This document shows positions 56,986 to 64,000 of a DNA stretch of 64,000 nt, in pieces. Positions within the stretch are counted from its first letter, which is position 1. Each line of letters starts with the position of its first letter. The stretch comes from Medicago truncatula (lineage: Eukaryota; Streptophyta; Magnoliopsida; Fabales; Fabaceae). Below the pieces are notes generated by a model, which searched no databases, had not been told where the DNA came from, and saw only the letters and a list, made by a program, of their open reading frames with translations. The stretch covers positions 32,154,576-32,218,575 of the forward strand of contig NC_053043.1 of assembly GCF_003473485.1 (NCBI RefSeq), in the 5' to 3' direction. The translations under genes were made by a program, and so were the position numbers.

Positions 56986-58866
56986 TGTTTGAAATCTACA
57001 CCATAAAAAATGAAACAATCAATGAAAAACTCATTCAAACATTTCATCAAACACTTGGAGTGAACATTATACATAAAACCCTAAAACTCATAACTACAAC
57101 ATAAACATGCAAACATCTTAACAATTAAACAATATAAGTCATTTACATGTAACGCTGTATCATTTCTTGTCAAAAAATCAAAATTAATGCAAACCCTAAA
57201 ACAAAAAAATTCTAATTTAAGAGAAAAAATCTAACATATAAACATAAAAAGGTTAATGATGTTTGATTATGAAAACTTACTTGCTATTGGAGTGTTGTTT
57301 GATTTGAACTTGAAGGAATTTTGGATTTGGATGATTTGAGAGAGATTTTGGAGATTTTAGATGTGAAAGAGGAAATGAGGTTATGTCTGACCTTTAAAAG
57401 GACACGTAGTGTGAGTTAACTCACACTGGTTTAACACATGCGTGAGTTAACTCACGCCAGGGGCATTTTCAGAAGTTTGGTTGGGAGTGAGCAAATTAGG
57501 AGAAGATCATTTTTCAAAGCACAAAGCTTGGACTTTAAAATTCTAGCCCGAATTTTTCAAGGCTTTTTAGCCTTTCTCTAAGGCTTTGTCCGAAAGTTTG
57601 GAGGGAAAGGTAAGGGACGACTTTTGGCATGGGAAATAGAAGGGAAAATGGAAAAATCTTTCACATTATTTGAAACAGTAATTTTATAAAGAATGATAAA
57701 TTAATGTTTATGACTAATATATTTTTTATAACACCCCCCTTCCAATAAAATTTATGAGTTCCCCAAATGAAAGGGATGATCAAAAAAATAACCCCCCAAA
57801 ACCGTCCTCTCACAATGTTTTTTATTTCTTCCACTTGTTTCCTTATTTTCAAAGTCCTCCATGTTGGAACAAAATGTGTTTAACATTACCCTTTGAGTTT
57901 TGATAATAACAAGATATTAAAAATTGTCAACTGGATATGCTAATATTTGTTCAAGTGTGCAGGACCATAGACAAAAATTTAGTGTCTCTTTTAAAGCATA
58001 GATCTGGAAGAACAAATGAGAGCAATGGAATCAACAAGAAGGAAGCTTGAAGAGTCTGAAGAAAAGAGGTTATGAAAACAAGTGGTTCTGAAGTACATCA
58101 GAAGCTGACATCATCAGAAGCAAGTTCACCAGAAGCTGACATCATCAGAAGTTCTGAAGATCAACAGAAGCTGAAAGAATTGAAGCTTCAAAGGTTGTTC
58201 AAATGATTTAATCACGCCTATCATTGCAGAAGACTGGAAGAATGAAGCAACAACTATTTCAAAAGAATTTGAAGGCATTGAATGCTTATTCTTTGGAGAA
58301 CGTTGAAAAAGGACAATTGTACGAAGTGTACAACCACTATCTCCACTACTCTGTTTTGTGTCTGCAATAGGACAAGAACAACAGCTATGCCTGCATCAGT
58401 GTTCCTCCATACTTGGAATGGATTTGAAATTGATCCTTCATAGGACAATAATCAAATCAGGAAAAAGATCATTGGTGATTTGATCAAGCTTTAAACGACT
58501 CTTTTTGATGTGTTGGCAATCAACAATGTCTCTTTCACACCTCTATATAAAGGAGTGAAGACATAGAGATATGATATGACTCTACAACAATTTTACAAGT
58601 GCCAAAACTCTGCTGAAATTGTTCCACATCAAAAGTTCACATAGAATTTCTTAACAACTTTCATATCTTAGAAATTCTAGAGTCTTAAGAGTCTATATCT
58701 GATTTGTATTGTGAACATCACTGATTGTATATCAAGTGTTCAACCTCAAACATATTTCTTTGTAATTCTGTTTGAATAGAAGTCTCTTGCAGTTGTGCTT
58801 GAGCATATGAAGTCTCTTGATTTAGTTCTTGAGCATAGGAAATATCTTGCAGTTGTGCTTGAGTAG

Positions 58867-61800
58867 TGTTATCGCGATTTTCGGGTGTCAAGTCATTAAT
58901 TAGGCTTGAACCTTTCAATCTTTGATATTCTCTATTTTTTCTTGGGAAGGGCAAAATTGAGAAAAAACCCTTAGAGTCTAAGTTCGGGGGTCGTTTTCGC
59001 TACGGGAAGGTGTTAGGCACCCGGAACGATTATGGTATTCCATAAGAACCGTTCTCCTAAATTTATTTCTACGCTTTATTTTTATTGCCTACTTATTGAA
59101 AAAAGAAGTTTCATTTGAGTGAAGAATGGGGGAGAGAAGATGATTGAGATTTTATTTTACTTGGCTTGGAGGAGTTTTAACTCATTGCCTACGTACCCTT
59201 TTAAGGGATCAAAACCAAACGTAGTTCGTTCTCGAAAAGTGTTTTTGGTTTTTGTTGGTTGATTTTAAGTTTGAAAAGAAAAAGAGAAATTTTGAAGAAT
59301 GGAGATGAGAGGCCTCAAGGGCATGAGATTTGGAAAATGTGAGGTGGAATTAGTTATTTTGCAAAATAAGGTCTAAGTATGATTAAAATTCATTAAGATT
59401 TTTTTACTTAAGAAAACAAAAGGAAAATGAGGAGTTTTGACTCCTATTTTAGAAAAAAGGTTTTCAAGTGAGGTTATTCACATTTTTTTTTGGGAAAATG
59501 ATTTTTTGTCTAAGCATTGTAAGACCTAAACATACATTCCCTAATCATACATCTAGAATATCCATGTGGGATGTGTGCATGTGTCGGTGCTTGTGTCGGT
59601 GTACATCACTTATAGTGTCCATAGTCCTTTACATCGAGTCCTAAATACATGCTATAGTCTTGCAAGAATTTAAAAGATGAATTTAAACTAGCCTAAAATA
59701 TTACATAACCATTGGAAATAAAAAAAAGGAAAAATTGCAAGAAATAAAACCTATCCTAATAGAAATGAGAATGATGAGGTGAGATGCTATGGGATGAGTG
59801 AAACATGAGTCAACAATGTTAGCAAAACAAGATGAAAAAAAATATAACATGAGTGATAGGAAAAAGTAATCAATTGAATATGAAATAAAATGGTGAAGAA
59901 ATGGTGAAAATAACCAAGACATATTGAGAAGAAAAGTTGCTTGAAATGCAAGAAACACACAAATCATACCAAAACAGTAGCACAATCATAAAATCAACAT
60001 CACATTTATCATAAAATTGTATACTAATTGTTCATAACATGTGCCAAAATTTATGAGGAAAAATATGGCAAGAAATTCACAAAATTAGGTCAAAAAGAAC
60101 AAATTAAACAAGAAAATGACATCTATATTTTTACCACTTTTTCACATGCAAAAACATCACATCAGTACCAAGAATGAACCAAAAAACAATAGGAATTTTT
60201 CTAGAATTTTTTGAGAGAAAAATTGAGCAAGCAGGGGTTCAATCAGCAAGAAAACAAGGTGTAAATAGCAAAAAAAGCAAAAACGTACAGGAACCCTAGG
60301 CCCAAACCCAAAGCCCAACACTCAGCAGCCTGATGACACAGGGAGCGTTGGATTAATCCAACGCTGAAGATCAAACAAGATAAACCAGTCTTGAACCAGA
60401 CCGGTTCAGTGGCCTATATATATGTCTCAAGACCGGTTTATTCATTTGCTCCCTGCTCTTTCTCTCTCTAAACCTCTCTTTTCTCTCAGATCTCTCGCCT
60501 CTCTCTAGAACTCACCACCGGTGAGGATGAAGTGACGGCGGAGACCTTGAAGGTCCGCCGGAAACTTCATCTTCTCCGGCGAGATTATGCACTTTCCGGT
60601 GACCTAATTTCCAGAATTCAAAATTTTTTACATCAATCAAATCCTCTCTTCAATCTAAACGTGATTTCACCGCTGATTCTCACAAATAACAATTGAATCG
60701 TCGTAGATCTGAGGTTTTTGCTCCGGTTTTAAAAGTTAGGGTTTCACACTTTTTGAAAGAGAAACCTCTAAATCTTCGCAGATCTATGTTTATTCGTTTC
60801 TGGTTGATATTTTTGAAAGAAAATAAAGGAAACGAGGCTTTGAACGACGTAGATCTTGGAATTTATTTTCGGTTTTGATGACGTTTTTAGGTTTTCAATC
60901 TTTTTTGAACCAAAACGTTTTTCTTTTCAAAGATCTACACTGTCTTGGCTTCGTTGTTGCTTTTGAGGAAGAAAATTGAAGTTTAAGCGTTTACCTGAGT
61001 TTTAATGGAGATTTTGTTGAATTTCTTCGGAAACACTTGATTCTTCGTTTTCTGTGTTGTTGATTTGGTTGCTGGACCGGAAATAAACCAGTGATTTCAC
61101 TGGTTCTGCTTCTTCATCTTCTTCGCCGGTTTAAACCTTGCTTATTTTCTTCTTCTTCTCAAATTTCGGATCCTTCGTGATCGTGTTTGAATTCGTCGCC
61201 AACGGTGATGAATTCGCACTGGAATTGCGAAGGGATTGATTCGATGATGAAGATTCGCAAAGAATCTCTGAGAATTACAGAAAGAAATGATAATTTTGAT
61301 GCCTTTTTGGTGAATCTGGAAATCTAGGGTTTGAGATTGTTCTTGGTGTTCTTGGTGATTCTCTGAGTTTTGATCTAACTGACAAGAGAGAGAAATTTCT
61401 CAGGTGTTTGTGATGATGGCGCGTGATCGATCCTTTTTGACTTGTGCATTGAATGCGCCTTTTATAGGCTGCCACTTGTATCTGAGACCCAATGGGACAC
61501 TGCCACCTGGAATTGGACTTGATTTGGCTCGGCCTTGGGCAATTTGTGCTTTAAGGACCTTTCTGCAAAAAAGTGAAATTGAGGACTAAACTGCAATATA
61601 TAAAAAAGGACTAAAAAGTAAATTTAAGAATTTTTGGACTAAAATGCAATTCTGGAAACTATTTGAGGGACCAGAATGTAATTAAAATAAAATTGAATTA
61701 AAATTGGTAAATTGAATCAAAACGTAAAGTGAAACAAAAAAATAAAATCAACAAAAGGACTAAAACGAACCAATTACTGACATGAGGTATTTTAAAATAC

Positions 61801-62214
61801 CTCCCTGCCGAAATTTTGACAGGAAAAGACCAAAATGCCCCTAGGGACTAAACTGACTCAAACTAACTCAGATGCAATTTTTGAAATGATTTTTTAAACA
61901 AAGACTCAACAGTGATTTGTACAGACAAGCTAAAAAGACTCAGAGGCAAACACAGGGACTAAAATAGGTTCCACTGCAGGAAATGACCAAAATACCCTTT
62001 TGTATGATTTTTTGAAATAAAACGCAAGAAAAGTAATGCGATGTTTCTGAGAGTTCTTAAATGACTTGTAATGCAAGAAAAGACAGACAGAGGCAGTAAA
62101 ATACGCTTGAAAATAGAGTAAAGGTTCAGAGGAAAATAACAGAGAATTGACAAATATCAGTGTTAGAAAAGAAATTTGAACGAGTATTTTTAGGTCCAAA
62201 ATCAGGGTATAACA
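58867..62214 (+). mobile_element. Ogre-like (Ty3/Tat) solo LTR, 3.35 kb, perfect 5-bp TSD
   Basis: TGTTATCGCGATTTTCGGG at the left, CAGGGTATAACA at the right, AGTAG on both sides (58862-58866, 62215-62219). Such very long LTRs are typical of the legume Tat/Ogre lineage (inference). A promoter-like TATATATATG at 60415-60424 precedes a CT-rich leader. The 3' part has repeated 'gggactaaaa' style text. There is no internal region, so it is a solo LTR. Confidence 0.88.
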
Positions 62215-62357
62215 AGTAGTTTGGAGTCTCTTGCTAGTTTTAGTAGTGAGCAGTTGTAATCAGATATTGCATTTTTAATGAACTCTCCTTGGAAGTGCAA
62301 GGGGGACATGACTACTTCCAGTTTGTGGAAAGAACATGTATAATTGCTGCGTGTCTT

Positions 62358-62360
<3 letters not shown>

Positions 62361-62390
<30 letters not shown>
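62361..62390. repeat. (CT)n microsatellite
   Basis: About 14 CT units inside the 3' part of the SIRE-like LTR. Confidence 0.9.
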
Positions 62391-62394
<4 letters not shown>

Positions 62395-62500
62395 TATCCG
62401 ATGCATTTAGATTCTGAACATCACTTCAGAAGGTGAATTCTATCTGCTTCTGAACAGTGACTTAAGTAGGAGAAAACGAAGAAAAACAAAACACAATTCA

Positions 62501-62523
62501 CCCCCCCCCCCCCCCCCCCCCCC
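62501..62523. repeat. Poly(C) run of 23
   Basis: Twenty-three consecutive C followed by ACCTCCTCCTCC. It lies close to the junction between the SIRE-like LTR and the right half of the MITE. The exact length in the real genome may differ, because such runs are hard to sequence. Confidence 0.9.
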
Positions 62524-62649
62524 ACCTCCTCCTCCTGTGTTTTTTTCACCTTCACTCTCCTCCCTTCTCTTCCAAACATGCAAACAAAGCCTAAATAGTC
62601 TATTATCCATTTGGGATTTTTTTTTGTAAAACAATTTATAATTTGGGAC

Positions 62650-64000
62650 GGAAGAGTAATATTTTACTAAAAATCGATAGCCCTCAATGTTTAAATGATT
62701 TTAAACCCATCTATTTGGTCGGTAATTGTTATAAGGTTTTATCTAGGGTTCTTGCAAATAAACTACAATGTGTTATGGGGAGTGTCATTTCTGAATCATA
62801 GTTGGCTTTTATTCATAATCTTCAAATTCTTGATGGTATTTTGATTGCTAATGAGTTGATGGAAGCTAGGCACACGAAGAAGGACATGCTTCTTTTTAAG
62901 GTTGATTTTGAAAAGGCTTTTGATTCCGTAGACCCGTGTTATCTTGAAGCAGTTATGAAAAAAATGAATTTTCCTACCTTGTGGAGAAAGTGGATTATGG
63001 AATGTATTAGTACGACTTCAACTTCTGTACTTGTAAATGGATGCCCTATTGGAGAATTTAAATTTGAGCGGGGCTTGAGGCAAGGTGATCTTGTTTCTCA
63101 TTTTTATATTTAATTGTTGTTGAAGGCCGTTATGATGAATGCTTTAGTGGCAATTGGTTTTTTTTTTTCTTTTCTTTTTTTGGTTATAAGGTGGGAGTCT
63201 CTGATTTAGTTTCCATCACTCACCTTCAATTTGTTGATGACACATTGTTAGTCGGAGATTGAAGTTGTTGGGCAAATATCAAAGTTCTAAAAGCTTTGCT
63301 TATTCTCTTTGAAGCGTCGTTTAGTCTCAAGGTGAACTTCCATAAGAGTATTAATATTCATGATTCTTGGCTAACTAAGGCAGGTTCTGTTCTCCGCTGT
63401 AAAATGGGTCATTTACCTTTCCATTACTTAGGGTTACCTATTGGGGGTGACTCCTGAAAGCTAAACTTTTTGCGCCCTATGTTAGATCGAATTAAATCAA
63501 GATTGTCTAGTTGGAAAAGTAGAAACCTTGTTTGGGTGGACGATTGGTTCTTCTGTAGTCTATCTTGTCGTCTCTTTTGGTCCTATTTTCTTTCCTTCTT
63601 AAGGGCTCCCATATGTACCATCTCTTATATTGAATTTATATTTACTAGCTTTTTTGTTGAGGGAAGTGAGGAAACTAGAAAAATATCTTGGATCAATTGG
63701 ACACTGTTTGTTCCAAAAAGGACAATGGGGGTATGAGGTGAGGATGATTAGGGAATTTAATATGTAGTTACTTGGTAAATGGTGGTGGAGGATGCAGGTG
63801 GATGATAGGAGTTTGTGGTATAGAGTTTTGGTGGCAAGATATGGGAAGGTTGAAGGTTGTATAACACAGGGAGGGTCGAGACAATTCTTCTTGGTGGCAA
63901 AATTTGATTGATATTAAACATGGGGTTGGTTTGGAAGTTAGTCGTTGGTTTGATAATAATTTAGGGAGGTAGGTTGGAGATGGCACTAAAACTTTATTTT
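62650..64000 (+). pseudogene. L1-type LINE ORF2 fragment, runs off the window
   Basis: Frames on the + strand read FKPIYLVGNCYKVLSRVLAN, FIHNLQILDGILIANELMEA, LLFKVDFEKAFDSV, SVLVNGCPIGEFKFERGLRQ, HLQFVDDTLLVGD, MLDRIKSRLSSWKSRNL and, near the end, LLGKWWWRM...LWYRVLVARYG. This is the ordered reverse-transcriptase core and downstream region of plant L1 elements. Stops (for example in ISES*LAF) and frameshifts show it is dead. The catalytic box is FVDD rather than FADD. The 5' part is missing. The element continues past 64000. Confidence 0.88.

Larger units (their letters stand above)
55120..57560. mobile_element. Mutator-like non-autonomous element with palindromic subterminal repeats
   Basis: The left text 'gggctag...gaaaaatgattttatccc...cactccctcccaac...acccttgcgtgac' matches, inverted, the right end ('gcgtgagttaactcacgcc', 'ggttgggagtg', 'atcatttttc', 'ctagccc'). 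GTGAGTTAACTCACG palindromes recur at both ends. Inside are a CT-rich patch (55490-55880), a long hairpin (56231-56551) and a decayed coding fragment (56624-56985). Exact borders and the duplication are not certain. Confidence 0.6.
57862..62460 (+). mobile_element. SIRE/Maximus-like Copia LTR, itself interrupted
   Basis: Starts TGTTGGAACAAAATGTGTTT and continues 'cccttttgagttttgataat'-like text, 'gttctgaag..catcagaagctgacatcatcagaag' repeats and a TATA near 58550 ('ctatataaagg'). It resumes after the inserted LTR at about 62220 with 'gagcagttgtaatcagat' and 'ggaagtgcaagggggac'. This matches the SIRE/Maximus LTR plan known in legumes. No gag-pol is present. The right end is uncertain and no duplication was confirmed. 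Confidence 0.7.
57582..62591. mobile_element. Tourist-like MITE split by later insertions, TAA TSD
   Basis: The left half (57582-57861) starts GGCTTTGTCCGAAAGTTTGG. The right half (about 62500-62591) ends CAAACATGCAAACAAAGCC. TAA flanks both ends (57579-57581, 62592-62594). The left half matches the 38232-38594 copy along its length ('gattaatatattttttat', 'gagttccc.caaatga', 'aaccccccaaa'). The gap is filled by LTR sequence. Confidence 0.75.

Noticed and set aside
62440..62634. Glycine-rich protein over the poly(C) run
   Set aside because: The glycine stretch is only the translated homopolymer.

Overview
This window is nuclear DNA of a flowering plant, most likely a legume and probably Medicago-like. 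The genes have many GT-AG introns and are widely spaced in AT-rich, transposon-dense DNA. A small 8-cysteine defensin-like gene, Ogre-like and SIRE/Maximus-like LTRs, and a nuclear copy of plastid DNA all fit a legume. The species call is inference from sequence style, not a database match.

Six host genes can be modelled exon by exon. (1) 467-5955 (+): NADP-isocitrate dehydrogenase, 15 exons, 416 aa, ending in the peroxisomal signal AKL. (2) 8213-10655 (-): AGC VIIIa (D6PK/KIPK-like) protein kinase, 571 aa. (3) 13291-16160 (-): Mediator subunit 22, 150 aa, with an inferred 5' UTR exon near 20.1 kb. (4) 28692-29056 (+): secreted defensin-like peptide, 70 aa. (5) 33347-39456 (-): RRP8-type rRNA methyltransferase, 9 exons, 253 aa. 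(6) 47795-51330 (-): ATP-citrate lyase subunit A, 12 exons, 423 aa. ICDH and the kinase are convergent. The genes are unrelated housekeeping or signalling genes and form no cluster. The only metabolic link is that ICDH and ATP-citrate lyase both act in citrate/isocitrate metabolism, in different compartments.

The rest is mostly mobile DNA, and many elements can be bounded by target-site duplications (TSDs). Examples are a Stowaway MITE (6792-6936), two hAT MITEs of one family (7834-7923, 15088-15636), and a 3.9-kb Mutator-like element with a perfect 10-bp TSD at the MED22 5' end that itself carries a 2.2-kb solo LTR (21224-23402). A second Mutator-like foldback lies at 24231-25547 and a third at 30382-31237. 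Other examples are two tRNA-type SINEs with long TSDs, a hAT element (41502-42201), and a long inverted-repeat element in RRP8 intron 2 that carries gene-like fragments in both arms.

From 53.1 to 64 kb everything is transposon or organelle-derived. A 1.56-kb plastid fragment (petB-psbH-psbN-psbT) sits between two 263-bp direct repeats. It is followed by a Mutator-like element with palindromic termini, then a triple nest (Tourist-like MITE, split by a SIRE-like LTR, split by a 3.35-kb Ogre-like solo LTR with a perfect TSD). A decayed L1-type LINE runs off the right edge. The most unusual structures are the plastid insertion with its direct repeats, the composite insertion at the MED22 promoter, the palindrome array inside the 2.2-kb solo LTR, and the foldback in RRP8. 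No CRISPR, operon or bacterial-type system is present.
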